The notes under the pieces are model-generated. The model worked only from the letters and a program-made list of their open reading frames with translations, ran no database searches and had not been told where the DNA came from. The translations under genes and the position numbers were made by a program. Positions 9,619 through 17,322 of a stretch of 64,000 bases of DNA are shown here, piece after piece. Source of the DNA: Brevundimonas subvibrioides. GTDB lineage: Bacteria > Pseudomonadota > Alphaproteobacteria > Caulobacterales > Caulobacteraceae. Position 1 is the first letter of the stretch. Every line of letters begins with the position of its first letter. Location: contig NZ_NCEQ01000014.1 of NCBI RefSeq assembly GCF_002280785.1, positions 62,001 to 126,000 of the forward strand, written 5' to 3'.

Positions 9619-9643
9619 AACGTCGCTCGCGCGCACGAGTTCC
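9619..9643 (-). promoter_or_regulatory. EcfG-dependent promoter of nepR-ecfG-phyK
   Basis: Minus-strand GGAAC (9643-9639), 16-base spacer, CGTT (9622-9619): an exact EcfG motif 82 bp upstream of the nepR start. It implies positive autoregulation of the sigma factor operon, as reported for SigT in Caulobacter. Confidence 0.88.
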
Positions 9644-9684
9644 GTTGGCCTCGCATTTTATGGTGAAGCTAAATCAGAACCGTT

Positions 9685-9709
9685 GGAACCGTGACGGTAG
9701 TGATACGTT
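9685..9709 (+). promoter_or_regulatory. EcfG-dependent promoter of phyR
   Basis: Plus-strand GGAAC (9685-9689), 16-base spacer, CGTT (9706-9709), 60 bp before the phyR start. The element is almost palindromic: on the minus strand the same bases read GGAAC-N16-GGTT (9711-9687), a one-mismatch motif pointing toward nepR. Confidence 0.88.
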
Positions 9710-9769
9710 CCGATCGCCAGGCGTGCCGCGATTGACGGGCGCATCGTCGATTTGTCGGGGAATACCTAA

Positions 9770-10564
9770 ATGAGCCTACTGGCCAGACTTGCGCCGCACC
9801 TGCCCTACGTCCGACGTTACGCGCGGGCGCTCACCGGGGATCAGGCGACAGGCGACAACTATGTGCGCGTGGCGCTGGAAGCCCTGGCCGCCGGCGAACG
9901 CCAGCTGTCGCCTGAAATGACGCCGCGCGTGGCCCTGTATCATGTGTTTCACACCATCTGGTCCACGACCGGCGCCCAGCTGGAAGACACCAGCGGCATT
10001 GAAGGACTGACCGATGCGTCAAGCCGCCTGATGCGGATCGCTCCGCGTTCGCGTCAGGCCTTCCTGCTGACCGCGCTCGAAGGATTCACCCCGTCCGAAG
10101 CGGCGCAGATCCTGTCGGCCGACGCCCATTCGGTCGAGCGGCTGATCGGCGACGCCCAGGCCGAGATCGACGCCGAACTGGCCACCGACGTCCTGATCAT
10201 CGAGGATGAGGCCATCATCGCCGCCGACATCGAGAGCCTTGTTCGCGAACTGGGTCACAATGTCACCGGCACCGCGACGACCCATGATGAAGCCGTCGAT
10301 GCGGTCGCCCGTCAGCGTCCGGGCCTCGTCCTGGCCGACATCCAGCTGGCCGACGGTTCGTCCGGCATCGACGCGGTCAAGGATATCCTCAAGAAGTTCG
10401 ACGTGCCGGTGATCTTCATCACCGCCTTCCCCGAGCGACTGCTGACCGGAGAGCGGCCGGAACCGACGTTCCTGATCACCAAGCCCTTCCAGCCGGAAAC
10501 GGTGAAGGCGGCGATCAGCCAGGCCCTCTTCTTCCACCCGACCCGCCAGAAGGAAGTCGCCTGA
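9770..10564 (+). CDS. phyR: PhyR response regulator with sigma-factor-like domain
   Basis: 264-residue anti-anti-sigma factor. The N-terminal sigma-like domain (residues 1-135, beginning MSLLARLAPHLPYVRRYARA) mimics EcfG. The C-terminal receiver has the acidic pair in LIIEDEA, the phospho-acceptor D190 in VLADIQLADG, the T in FITAFPE and the K in TKPFQPE. When phosphorylated, the sigma-like domain is released and binds NepR. An EcfG promoter precedes it, and a 13-bp stem terminator follows at 10590-10619. All catalytic receiver residues are intact. Confidence 0.96.
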   Translation: MSLLARLAPHLPYVRRYARALTGDQATGDNYVRVALEALAAGERQLSPEMTPRVALYHVFHTIWSTTGAQLEDTSGIEGLTDASSRLMRIAPRSRQAFLLTALEGFTPSEAAQILSADAHSVERLIGDAQAEIDAELATDVLIIEDEAIIAADIESLVRELGHNVTGTATTHDEAVDAVARQRPGLVLADIQLADGSSGIDAVKDILKKFDVPVIFITAFPERLLTGERPEPTFLITKPFQPETVKAAISQALFFHPTRQKEVA

Positions 10565-10589
10565 TCCCAGGCGCCTCCGAGGCAATGAA

Positions 10590-10619
10590 AAGCCCCGCCG
10601 GATCGTTCCGGCGGGGCTT
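10590..10619. terminator. Bidirectional terminator between phyR and the 10635 gene
   Basis: A perfect 13-bp stem (AAGCCCCGCCGGA with TCCGGCGGGGCTT, loop TCGT) sits between two convergent genes. It is preceded by AAA and followed by CTTCTTCG, so it can serve both strands. Confidence 0.8.
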
Positions 10620-10634
10620 CTTCGTGTGCCGGGC

Positions 10635-10925
10635 TCAGTTGGCGGGCTGATTGACGTTCGGGGCGGTCCCGGCCGCCGGCGGACCCGAGTTGTCGAAGGC
10701 GGCGGCGTCCACCGCCTGGGCGCCGGTGTTGGGGTTCTGGGAGGCGAAGCCGCCGTTGGACACGAACCACATCCCCAGCAGGAGGATGGCCGCCGCACCC
10801 GCCGAAACGATCAGAAGCACCAGCATGCGTTTGCCGGGTCTGGCGCCTCGCACATACTGGGCATCGACGGGGCGGCCTTCGTGGACAGCGTCGGCGGCTT
10901 CGGAATGGGGATCGTGATGGGTCAT
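10635..10925 (-). CDS. Small single-pass membrane protein of the stress locus
   Basis: 96-residue protein with a polar, histidine- and acid-rich N-terminus (MTHHDPHSEAADAVHEGRP). One transmembrane helix lies at about 34-56 (MLVLLIVSAGAAAILLLGMW), followed by an Asn/Pro/Ala-rich tail that would face the periplasm. I know no function. It is convergent with phyR and shares its terminator. An exact EcfG motif with a 17-base spacer lies 37 bp upstream of its ATG, so it is a strong candidate member of the general stress regulon. Confidence 0.78.
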   Translation of the reverse strand: MTHHDPHSEAADAVHEGRPVDAQYVRGARPGKRMLVLLIVSAGAAAILLLGMWFVSNGGFASQNPNTGAQAVDAAAFDNSGPPAAGTAPNVNQPAN

Positions 10926-10961
10926 GGGGCTGCTTTCCGACGGTGAATGTCCAGGTCAGAC

Positions 10962-10987
10962 AACGCTTCGGCGAGCGTGGCCGTTCC
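10962..10987 (-). promoter_or_regulatory. EcfG-dependent promoter of the 10635 membrane protein
   Basis: Minus-strand GGAAC (10987-10983), 17-base spacer, CGTT (10965-10962), followed by the gene start at 10925. A purine-rich GGAAAG stretch upstream of the ATG can serve as the ribosome site. Confidence 0.8.
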
Positions 10988-11034
10988 GTTCGGGCGGCCT
11001 GTGCGCAAACGGCGAAAAAACTTCGCCGAACAGG

Positions 11035-11059
11035 GGAACGCTTGTGGAATGACGCCGTT
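11035..11059 (+). promoter_or_regulatory. EcfG-dependent promoter of a candidate small RNA
   Basis: Plus-strand GGAAC (11035-11039), 16-base spacer, CGTT (11056-11059). No coding start follows closely. A strong terminator lies about 120 bp downstream, which points to a short noncoding transcript. Confidence 0.82.
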
Positions 11060-11065
11060 CTCGAT

Positions 11066-11184
11066 CTGCGGAGGCGGCGACGCCCCCCCCGACCGGACCG
11101 GCCTCAGCCGGTCCTGCTGCCTTCGCGCCTCATTCTCGATGATGCCACTTCAAGGCGATCCCCCAGGGGGTCGCCTTTTTCTTT
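11066..11184 (+). ncRNA. gsrN: Candidate GsrN-like general stress sRNA
   Basis: The predicted transcript is about 119 nt, from 7 nt past the EcfG -10 element to the T-run. It contains a short GGCG-GCGA-CGCC hairpin (11073-11084), an exposed run of C residues (to 11090), a perfect GGACCGGC-CTCA-GCCGGTCC hairpin (11095-11114), and a terminator stem AAGGCGATCCC with GGGGTCGCCTT (about 11152-11177) followed by TTTCTTT. From the literature, GsrN of Caulobacter is a roughly 110-nt SigT-dependent RNA that uses a C-rich region to bind katG mRNA; I recall its gene often lies near the stress regulators. The match here is by promoter, size, structure and position, not by alignment. Confidence 0.62.
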
Positions 11185-11247
11185 GCTCTGCTTGCGGCCT
11201 GTGCCCATGATGGGTCTGCAAAAGAAACCAACCCGGAGATGACGACC

Positions 11248-12267
11248 ATGGCCCTGACCAATCGCCAGTGGGTGCTGCGCCAGCGGCCGCAGGGTCTGAT
11301 CAAGGACGACGACCTGGAACTGGTCGAGAGCCCGGTTCGTGATCTGAAGGATGGAGAGGTCCTGGTCCGCACCGTCTATCTGTCGCTGGACCCGACGAAC
11401 AGGACCTGGATGAACGATGCGGTCGGCTATCTGCCGCCGGTGGGCCTGGGCGACGTGATGCGCGGCCTGACGCTCGGCGTCATCGAGCAGACGAAGTCCG
11501 AAAAATTCAGGGAAGGCGACCTCGTCACCACGGCCATGGGCGGCTGGAGTGACTATGGGGTGGTGCCCGACAGCGGCGTGAGCCGGGTGCATCGCGCCCC
11601 GGGCATGCCTCTGACGGCGAACATGTCAGTCCTTGGCATGACGGGTCTGACCGCCTGGGCCGGCGTCACCGACGTGCTGCGGCCCGAGCCGGGACAGGTC
11701 ATGGTCATCTCGGCGGCAGCCGGGGCGGTTGGCTCGATCGCCGGCCAGATCGCCAAACAGAAGGGCGCCCATGTCATCGGCATCGCCGGCGGACCCGAGA
11801 AATGCCGCTGGCTGACCGAGACGCTCGGGTTTGATGCCGCCATCGACTACAAGAACGAGGACGTGGGCGCGGCGCTCGACCGGCTGGCCCCGAACGGCAT
11901 CGATCTCAACTTCGAAAATGTCGGCGGCGACATCATGGTCGCGGTGTGGAACCGGCTGAACATCCACGCCCGGATGGCCGTCTGCGGCATGGTCTCGGCC
12001 TATAACGCCACCAAGCGGCCGCCGTCGCCGGATCTCAGCCGCCTGATCACCCACCGGATGACGATGCGGGGCTTCCTGGTCATGGACTATTCGCCGCGCG
12101 CCAGGGAGTTCATCGCCGAGGTCGGGCCGTGGCTGGCCTCGGGCAAGGTCCAGTGGAAGGTCCACGTCGACAACGGCCTGGAAGGCGCCCTGACATCCCT
12201 CAATCGGCTGTTCACCGGCGACCATGACGGCAAGCTTCTGGTACGTGTGTCCGAAGAACCGGCCTGA
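11248..12267 (+). CDS. NADP-dependent oxidoreductase of the zinc-independent MDR superfamily (CurA-like)
   Basis: 339-residue medium-chain reductase that reduces activated double bonds or ketones. The N-terminus MALTNRQWVLRQRPQGLI and the SLDPTNRTWM motif mark the leukotriene B4 12-hydroxydehydrogenase/CurA group. The nucleotide-binding region is VISAAAGAVGSIAGQIAKQKG near residue 150. Zinc ligands are absent. ATG 11248 is chosen because GGAG lies nine bases upstream; the ATG at 11239 abuts GGAG too closely. A terminator lies between it and the EcfG promoter at 11035, so it may not belong to that transcript unless read-through occurs. A MaoC-like gene follows in 17 bp. Confidence 0.88.
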   Translation: MALTNRQWVLRQRPQGLIKDDDLELVESPVRDLKDGEVLVRTVYLSLDPTNRTWMNDAVGYLPPVGLGDVMRGLTLGVIEQTKSEKFREGDLVTTAMGGWSDYGVVPDSGVSRVHRAPGMPLTANMSVLGMTGLTAWAGVTDVLRPEPGQVMVISAAAGAVGSIAGQIAKQKGAHVIGIAGGPEKCRWLTETLGFDAAIDYKNEDVGAALDRLAPNGIDLNFENVGGDIMVAVWNRLNIHARMAVCGMVSAYNATKRPPSPDLSRLITHRMTMRGFLVMDYSPRAREFIAEVGPWLASGKVQWKVHVDNGLEGALTSLNRLFTGDHDGKLLVRVSEEPA

Positions 12268-12284
12268 TCGAACAAAGGGACACC

Positions 12285-12692
12285 ATGAGCGACCCGCTGC
12301 ATGTTCATTTTGAGGACATCGAGAACGGCCAGGTGCTTCAGCTCGGCGCCTGCGCCGTGGACGAGGCGGCGATCGAGCTGTTCGTGGCGCATTTCGCGCC
12401 AGGCTGGGATCCGGCCTATGGCGCGCCGGATGCGCTCGTCTATGCGCTGTGGAGCCGGCTGGCGGCAGACAAGGCCGCCGGATGGGCCCAGTCGAAACTG
12501 CTGGCGGTCGACGGCCTGCGCTTCATGCGCAATCCGCCGGCGGGCGAACTGCTGCGCGGTCGGATGACGGTGATGGGCAAGGACCCCGTGGGTGACGACA
12601 AGGGCATCGTCATCGCCCAGCACGACCTGCTCGACGAGGGCGGCCGGCTGGTCTTCTCGTGCCTGACCCGGGGCGTGTTCGTCAGGCGGTAG
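12285..12692 (+). CDS. MaoC-like hotdog-fold protein
   Basis: 135-residue soluble protein. The opening VHFEDIENGQVLQLGACAVD, the central APDALVYALWSRL, and the closing GRMTVMGKDPVGDDKGIVIAQ fit a MaoC-type (enoyl-CoA hydratase 2-like) hotdog domain. The catalytic D-x-N/H motif of true hydratases is not obvious, so it may bind rather than hydrate acyl-CoA. It is cotranscribed with the upstream reductase, and a pairing of reductase and hydratase would fit fatty-acid or related acyl metabolism. The family assignment is moderate. Confidence 0.65.
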   Translation: MSDPLHVHFEDIENGQVLQLGACAVDEAAIELFVAHFAPGWDPAYGAPDALVYALWSRLAADKAAGWAQSKLLAVDGLRFMRNPPAGELLRGRMTVMGKDPVGDDKGIVIAQHDLLDEGGRLVFSCLTRGVFVRR

Positions 12693-12702
12693 GTGAACGT
12701 CT

Positions 12703-12853
12703 CTCCCTCCCCTTCGGGGGAGGGTCGTCGATGCGGAGCATCGACGGGGTGGGAAGGGCCAGGCGATCCAGACACAGGCTTGTTCGGCCTTGCCTTGCCG
12801 CTCCCACCCGATCGCTGCGCGATCTGCCCTCCCCCGAGGGGGAGGGAGAAGGC
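12703..12853. repeat. Composite intergenic inverted repeat, copy 2
   Basis: CCCTCCCCTTCGGGGGAGGG on the left is mirrored by CCCTCCCCCGAGGGGGAGGG on the right. Inside is GTCGATGCGGAGCATCGAC, and CGATCGCTGCGCGATC sits near the right arm. It fills the gap between two convergent genes and probably works as a two-way terminator. Confidence 0.75.
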
Positions 12854-12861
12854 CGTGTCTC

Positions 12862-13662
12862 TTAAGCGTTACCCGCCGGCAGTGCGCCGTTGTCGTTCGC
12901 GCGCTGGAAGGCCAGGGCGATCAGGCGGTCCCAGCCGAGCAGCGACACCAGGTGGGCGTAGATCTGGCCCAGGGCGCCGTTGTCGCGCAGTTCCGCCAGC
13001 TTCTCGGCCGGAAGGAGCTTCAGCTTCTCTTCCGAGACGGCGAAATAGTCGGCCAGCTTCTGGGGTTCACCCGGCTCGCCGCGCTCGTTGCGCGGCGTGA
13101 AGACGGCTTCGCGGACGTCGAACAGGTCCAGGTCCGTCAGCAGCTTGATGAAGCTGTCGGTGCGCTGGCGCTCCTGCTCGAAGTTGTTGCAGAATTCCAT
13201 GGCCTGGTTGACGTACTCGGAGGGCTTGCCGTCCTCGAACAGCGGCGCCTGGCCGCCCTCGACGATGAACGGCGCGTCGCGGTCGATGCACAGGATCAGG
13301 CGCTGGCCCTGCGGGTCGTTGGCGAAGACGAACGGATAGCGGCGGACGTAGGCGGGGATGTAGGCCTCGGGGCGGAACTCGCCCTTGGCGCTGACATAGA
13401 GGTTTTCGCTCTGGCGCAGGCCCATGACCGCGACCGGCTGTTTGGACTCGCCGAGGAAGACGACCGGGTAGGACAGGGCGGCCGGGGCGAACTCGGTCAC
13501 CGTCAGCGGCACGACGTGCGAGGCGGCGACGAAGGCGTAGGGCTTGTCGATCGGGTTGACGCCGAGCTTGCCGTGCAGGTCGCTCGAGAGCGGCTCGGGC
13601 TTGGCGTAGAACAGGACGTTGCCGTCGAGGCCGGAGTCGTTGGAGGCGGTGGTGTCGGTCAT
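12862..13662 (-). CDS. SapC-family protein
   Basis: 266-residue soluble protein of the SapC family, named for a gene linked to S-layer proteins in Campylobacter and widespread in Caulobacterales. Diagnostic segments are AFVAASHVVPLTVTEFAPAA, YPVVFLGES, YIPAYVRRYPFVFAND and LILCIDRDAPFIVEG. There is no signal peptide. No S-layer gene is nearby, so its partner is unknown. Start ATG 13662. The gene is convergent with the MaoC-like gene and co-oriented with the downstream part of the TonB receptor locus. Confidence 0.85.
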   Translation of the reverse strand: MTDTTASNDSGLDGNVLFYAKPEPLSSDLHGKLGVNPIDKPYAFVAASHVVPLTVTEFAPAALSYPVVFLGESKQPVAVMGLRQSENLYVSAKGEFRPEAYIPAYVRRYPFVFANDPQGQRLILCIDRDAPFIVEGGQAPLFEDGKPSEYVNQAMEFCNNFEQERQRTDSFIKLLTDLDLFDVREAVFTPRNERGEPGEPQKLADYFAVSEEKLKLLPAEKLAELRDNGALGQIYAHLVSLLGWDRLIALAFQRANDNGALPAGNA

Positions 13663-13746
13663 GAACGCGCGAGCTCTGGGAATGACGGAAAGGCGGGCCT
13701 TCTAGCGGAACCGGCCCGCCGCCGCAAACCGGTGCGCCTGTCGCGC

Positions 13747-15774
13747 TTAAAAGCGATAGGTGACGCCGAGCCGCAGGTTCCGTCCGGGCTGGGGCGCGAT
13801 GTCCTTCAGGAAGGAGGCGTGTTCGCGCGCCTCCTCGTTCGTCAGGTTGTGCGCCTCGGCGAAGACGGTGACGTTACGGTCCGCGAACGGTCGGATCGAG
13901 CCGGACAGATTGACCATGGTGTAGCTGTCGGTCGGCAGTTCGAACGCGGCGGTCTTGTCCTGTTCGCCGACGTGGCGGACCTCCAGCTGGGTGTCCCAGC
14001 GGGCGTCGGTCCAGATCAGGCGTCCGGTGACCGAGTACGGCGGAATGCGCGCGGCCGGACCCAGGTCGGTATCGGCCTTCACATAGTCGGCCGAGCCGCC
14101 GAGCTTCAGGCTGCGTTCGCCCGATTCCCACAGCGCATAGTCACCCGCGATCTCGAAGCCGGTGAAGGTCGCGTCGGTCTGGACATAGGCGAAGATCGGG
14201 AAGGGCTGGCCGTCGAAGTCGAAAGCGGCGCCCGTCGGGCGCTGGTCGATGAAGCCGTCGTATTTCGCCCGATAGACGTGCAGATCGCCGTCCAGCGGGC
14301 CGCGCGACAGGTGGACCGTCCCCTCGAGGGTCAGGACCTTCTCGGAATTGAGCGTCGGATCGCCGAGCTCATAGGCCGCCGTGGCGACGTGGACGCCGTC
14401 GGAGAACAGTTCGACCTCGCTCGGCGCTCGCTCGCTCGACGACAGGCTGAGGCCGAGGAACAGGCCCTGGGCCGGCTTGACGAAGACGGAGCCCGAGGCG
14501 GACCAGTTATCGAACTGGCGATTGATCTCGGACGTCCCGCCGATCGGGGTGGCGGACAGTTCGCGGCGGTCGTAGCGTACGCCGCCCTCGAAGCCGTAGG
14601 CGCCGAGATCCAGCCGCTGGACGGTGTAGAGGCCGGTTTCCTGGATCGAGGTCGCGGGGACGAAGGCCTCCTCGCCGATGGCGTCGAAGTCGCGGTCCAG
14701 CACCTGGACCCCGACCACGCCCTGCCAGCCGTCGCGCTGGCGCTGGATCAATTCGGCCCGGCCCTCATAGCCGGAGGACTGGAAGACGGTGCCCACGTCG
14801 GGGCCCTCGAACTCGGTGTGCGCGTAGTCGGCATAGCCGGCCGAGAGGTTAAACGACTGGAACCAGGCGGTATCAAGCCTGCGCTCGGCGCGGAAGTCGT
14901 AGCGCGTCTGTTCCAGGTCGATGGAGACCTCGGGCTCGGCCACGGTGCCGTAGTTGGACCGGGTGTTTTTGATCGAGACGCCGACGAAGCCGCGGTCGTC
15001 GACATAGGAGACGCCGGCGCCGACCTGTTCGATCTCGGCGAAGCTGTTGACCACGGTCCCGGCGTCATCGCGGGCCACGCCTTCTGCATCCGCAAGCCGC
15101 TGTGAGAGGGCCGAGCCGGGGATGTCGTAGTCGCCGCTGTCGCGCCGGAAGCCGTCGACCGTGAACACGAACGGTCCCGCGTTGGCCGCGAGGCGTGCGC
15201 CCAGGCCATAACCTTTGTCGACGCTGGAATACTGGGTCGAGACATGGCCGTCGACGCCGCCCTCGACCGCATGGGTCGGGATGCGTTCATCGAGGATGTT
15301 GACCACCCCGCCGATGGCCGAACCGCCGAAAGTCAGGGTCGAGGGGCCGCGCACGACCTCGATCCGGCTGGCCTCGGCGGGATCCACGGCGACCTGGTGG
15401 TCCGGCGAGACGGCCGAGGCGTCGATCATGCCGAGGCCGTTGGTGAGGACCTGAACCCGGGGACCGGACAGGCCGCGAATGACGGGGCGGCTGGCGCCCG
15501 GCGCGAAGCTGGACGAGCGCACGCCCGGCAGGCCCGCGACGAGGTCGCCCAGGGTCTGGACCGGGGCGACGGCCAGGGCCTGTTCGTCCAGCACGTCGAC
15601 GGCGATCAGACTGGCGTTGTCGGTGACACCGAAGGGACGTCCCGTGACGATGACGTCCTCGACCGCATCGGCCTGTTGCGCGGGTGGGGCGGTCTGGGCG
15701 GAGGCGGCGCCGGCCAGGGCGCCCGAGGCGACGGCCACGAGAAGGGCGGAACGGGACAGGTAAGCAGAACGCAT
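13747..15774 (-). CDS. znuD: TonB-dependent outer-membrane receptor, ZnuD-like (zinc uptake)
   Basis: 675-residue receptor. A signal peptide (MRSAYLSRSALLVAVASGAL, cleaved after ASAQ) is followed by a plug domain (VEDVIVTGRPFGV). Residues such as VSPDHQVAVDPAEASRIEVV and RGPSTLTFGGSAIGGVVNIL closely resemble ZnuD of Neisseria. The beta-barrel ends in the terminal aromatic YRF required for outer-membrane insertion. It is divergent from a Zur-type repressor, with a perfect inverted repeat between them, so zinc-regulated zinc uptake is the best reading. Other metals or siderophores are less likely. Confidence 0.85.
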   Translation of the reverse strand: MRSAYLSRSALLVAVASGALAGAASAQTAPPAQQADAVEDVIVTGRPFGVTDNASLIAVDVLDEQALAVAPVQTLGDLVAGLPGVRSSSFAPGASRPVIRGLSGPRVQVLTNGLGMIDASAVSPDHQVAVDPAEASRIEVVRGPSTLTFGGSAIGGVVNILDERIPTHAVEGGVDGHVSTQYSSVDKGYGLGARLAANAGPFVFTVDGFRRDSGDYDIPGSALSQRLADAEGVARDDAGTVVNSFAEIEQVGAGVSYVDDRGFVGVSIKNTRSNYGTVAEPEVSIDLEQTRYDFRAERRLDTAWFQSFNLSAGYADYAHTEFEGPDVGTVFQSSGYEGRAELIQRQRDGWQGVVGVQVLDRDFDAIGEEAFVPATSIQETGLYTVQRLDLGAYGFEGGVRYDRRELSATPIGGTSEINRQFDNWSASGSVFVKPAQGLFLGLSLSSSERAPSEVELFSDGVHVATAAYELGDPTLNSEKVLTLEGTVHLSRGPLDGDLHVYRAKYDGFIDQRPTGAAFDFDGQPFPIFAYVQTDATFTGFEIAGDYALWESGERSLKLGGSADYVKADTDLGPAARIPPYSVTGRLIWTDARWDTQLEVRHVGEQDKTAAFELPTDSYTMVNLSGSIRPFADRNVTVFAEAHNLTNEEAREHASFLKDIAPQPGRNLRLGVTYRF

Positions 15775-15803
15775 GGCAAACTCTCGGGAGGAAGAGGCTC
15801 AAG

Positions 15804-15818
15804 TGTTATGAGATAACA
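15804..15818. promoter_or_regulatory. Putative Zur operator
   Basis: Perfect inverted repeat TGTTAT-GAG-ATAACA, 30 bp upstream of znuD and 60 bp upstream of zur. It resembles the known GTTATA-type Zur boxes of proteobacteria and stands out as an A/T-rich block in a GC-rich region. Confidence 0.72.
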
Positions 15819-15877
15819 TCACGTGTAGTCAAGCCGCGATGGTTGCGATGGGGCCTCGCGCGGCTTAGCTCTGGCCC

Positions 15878-16363
15878 ATGGGTTCCCACTGCGATCACGC
15901 GCACGACGAAACAGGCCTCGACGCCGGAGAGATCGGTCGCGCCCTGGCCGCTGCCGAGGCCCGCTGCGTGCAGCAGGGCGAGCGGATGACCGCGCCGCGC
16001 CGCCGCGTGCTGGAGCTGCTGCTTCAAGCCGGCGAGGCGGTGAAGGCCTATGACCTGATCGCCCGCTACGGCCTGGACGGCGTCGCCGCCAAGCCGCCGA
16101 CCGTCTATCGCGCTCTGGAGTTTCTCGAGAAGACCGGGCTGGCCCACCGCATCGCCTCCATCAGCGCCTATGTGGCCTGTTCGGTCGGGGACCGCGCCCA
16201 CGCCGCCGCCTTTCTGATCTGCGACTGTTGCGGCGCGACCGAGGAGGTCACGCCTCCGGAAGGCGAAGCCCTGCAACAGGCCGCGACCGCCGCCGGCTAT
16301 GCGCTGGAGCGGACCACGATCGAGGGCCACGGCCGCTGTCCCGCCTGCCGTGTAGCGGCATGA
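15878..16363 (+). CDS. zur: Fur-family transcriptional repressor, Zur type
   Basis: 161-residue Fur-family regulator. The N-terminus carries a histidine-rich MGSHCDHAHDE. The winged helix spans about 30-95, with RVLELLLQAGEAVKAYDLIA and KPPTVYRALEFLEKTGLAHR. The dimerisation domain holds the structural zinc cysteines in ICDCCGATEEV and CPACRVAA. The pairing with a ZnuD-like receptor and a Zur-like box supports zinc rather than iron sensing. It probably represses znuD and perhaps itself when zinc is plentiful. Confidence 0.88.
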   Translation: MGSHCDHAHDETGLDAGEIGRALAAAEARCVQQGERMTAPRRRVLELLLQAGEAVKAYDLIARYGLDGVAAKPPTVYRALEFLEKTGLAHRIASISAYVACSVGDRAHAAAFLICDCCGATEEVTPPEGEALQQAATAAGYALERTTIEGHGRCPACRVAA

Positions 16364-16433
16364 CCGGAAGCCGCATCGCCGCATAGGCGGATAGATGCTG
16401 GCGTCCGGGTCTCCGGCTCCCTAGGTTCCCGAT

Positions 16434-17321
16434 ATGGACGCTGCCCGGCTCTCCCCGCCCCGCCGCATGACCGTGCCCATCGCCAATCGATGGGGCGACG
16501 GAGACATGTCGCTGCTCGATTTCGGCGACCCCAGGCGGCCGGTCGATCTGATCTTCTGTCACGCGAACGGGTTCAACGCCGCGACCTATCGCTCGATTCT
16601 GGCGCCGCTGACGGCGTCCCTGCGCATCCTCGCGCCCGATCTGAGGGGGCATGGGGCCACCACCCTGCCGCTCCCGACCGGCCGGAAGGGCTGGCAGGAT
16701 CACCGCGACGACCTCGTCTCCCTGCTCGACAGCCTGGACGGACCGCCGGTGGTCATGGCCGGCCATTCCATGGGCGCGACCAGCGCCATCCTCGCGACGG
16801 CCGAACGGCCCGGGAAGGTCTCCCAGGTCGTCGCCCTCGATCCGGTCGTCTGGAAGCGCTGGATGGTGGCGGCGCTGCAACTGCCGCTGCTGAACCGTCT
16901 GCCCGGCCATATCCCGCTGGTGAAGGGCGCGCTCAGACGTCGTGCGCGGTTCGACAGCCGGGAACAGGCTCTGGCGGCCTATCGCGGCCGGGGCGCCTTC
17001 AAGGGCTGGTCCGACATCATGGTGATCGACTATCTCGGCGCTGGCCTGACCGAGGACGGCGACGGGTTCGGCCTGGCCTGTCCCCCGGCGTGGGAGGCCT
17101 CGAACTATTGCGCCCAGGGGCACGATCCCTGGAAGGCGATGCGCGACTGCGGTCGGCCGATCCGCATCCTGAAGGCGGAGATCCACTCGACCTGCGCGGT
17201 CGAGGCCGCGCCGCGCGGCCTGCCGCTGGTCTCCGTCGAGACGGTGGCTGGCGGCACGCATTTCTTCCCGATGCTGCGCCCCGATATCGCCCGCGACGCC
17301 CTGTTCGACGCTGCTGTCTAG
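16434..17321 (+). CDS. Alpha/beta hydrolase
   Basis: 295-residue alpha/beta hydrolase fold. Visible are the oxyanion segment FCHANGFNAATYRSIL, the LAPDLRGHGAT loop, and the nucleophile elbow VVMAGHSMGATSAI with serine near residue 110. The catalytic histidine is probably in VETVAGGTHFFPML near the end. ATG 16434 is the longest start; ATG 16467 (MTVPIANRWGDGD) is an equally good choice since neither has a clear ribosome site. No signal peptide, so cytosolic. Substrate unknown. It is convergent with a small membrane gene one base away. Confidence 0.8.
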   Translation: MDAARLSPPRRMTVPIANRWGDGDMSLLDFGDPRRPVDLIFCHANGFNAATYRSILAPLTASLRILAPDLRGHGATTLPLPTGRKGWQDHRDDLVSLLDSLDGPPVVMAGHSMGATSAILATAERPGKVSQVVALDPVVWKRWMVAALQLPLLNRLPGHIPLVKGALRRRARFDSREQALAAYRGRGAFKGWSDIMVIDYLGAGLTEDGDGFGLACPPAWEASNYCAQGHDPWKAMRDCGRPIRILKAEIHSTCAVEAAPRGLPLVSVETVAGGTHFFPMLRPDIARDALFDAAV

Positions 17322-17322
17322 A

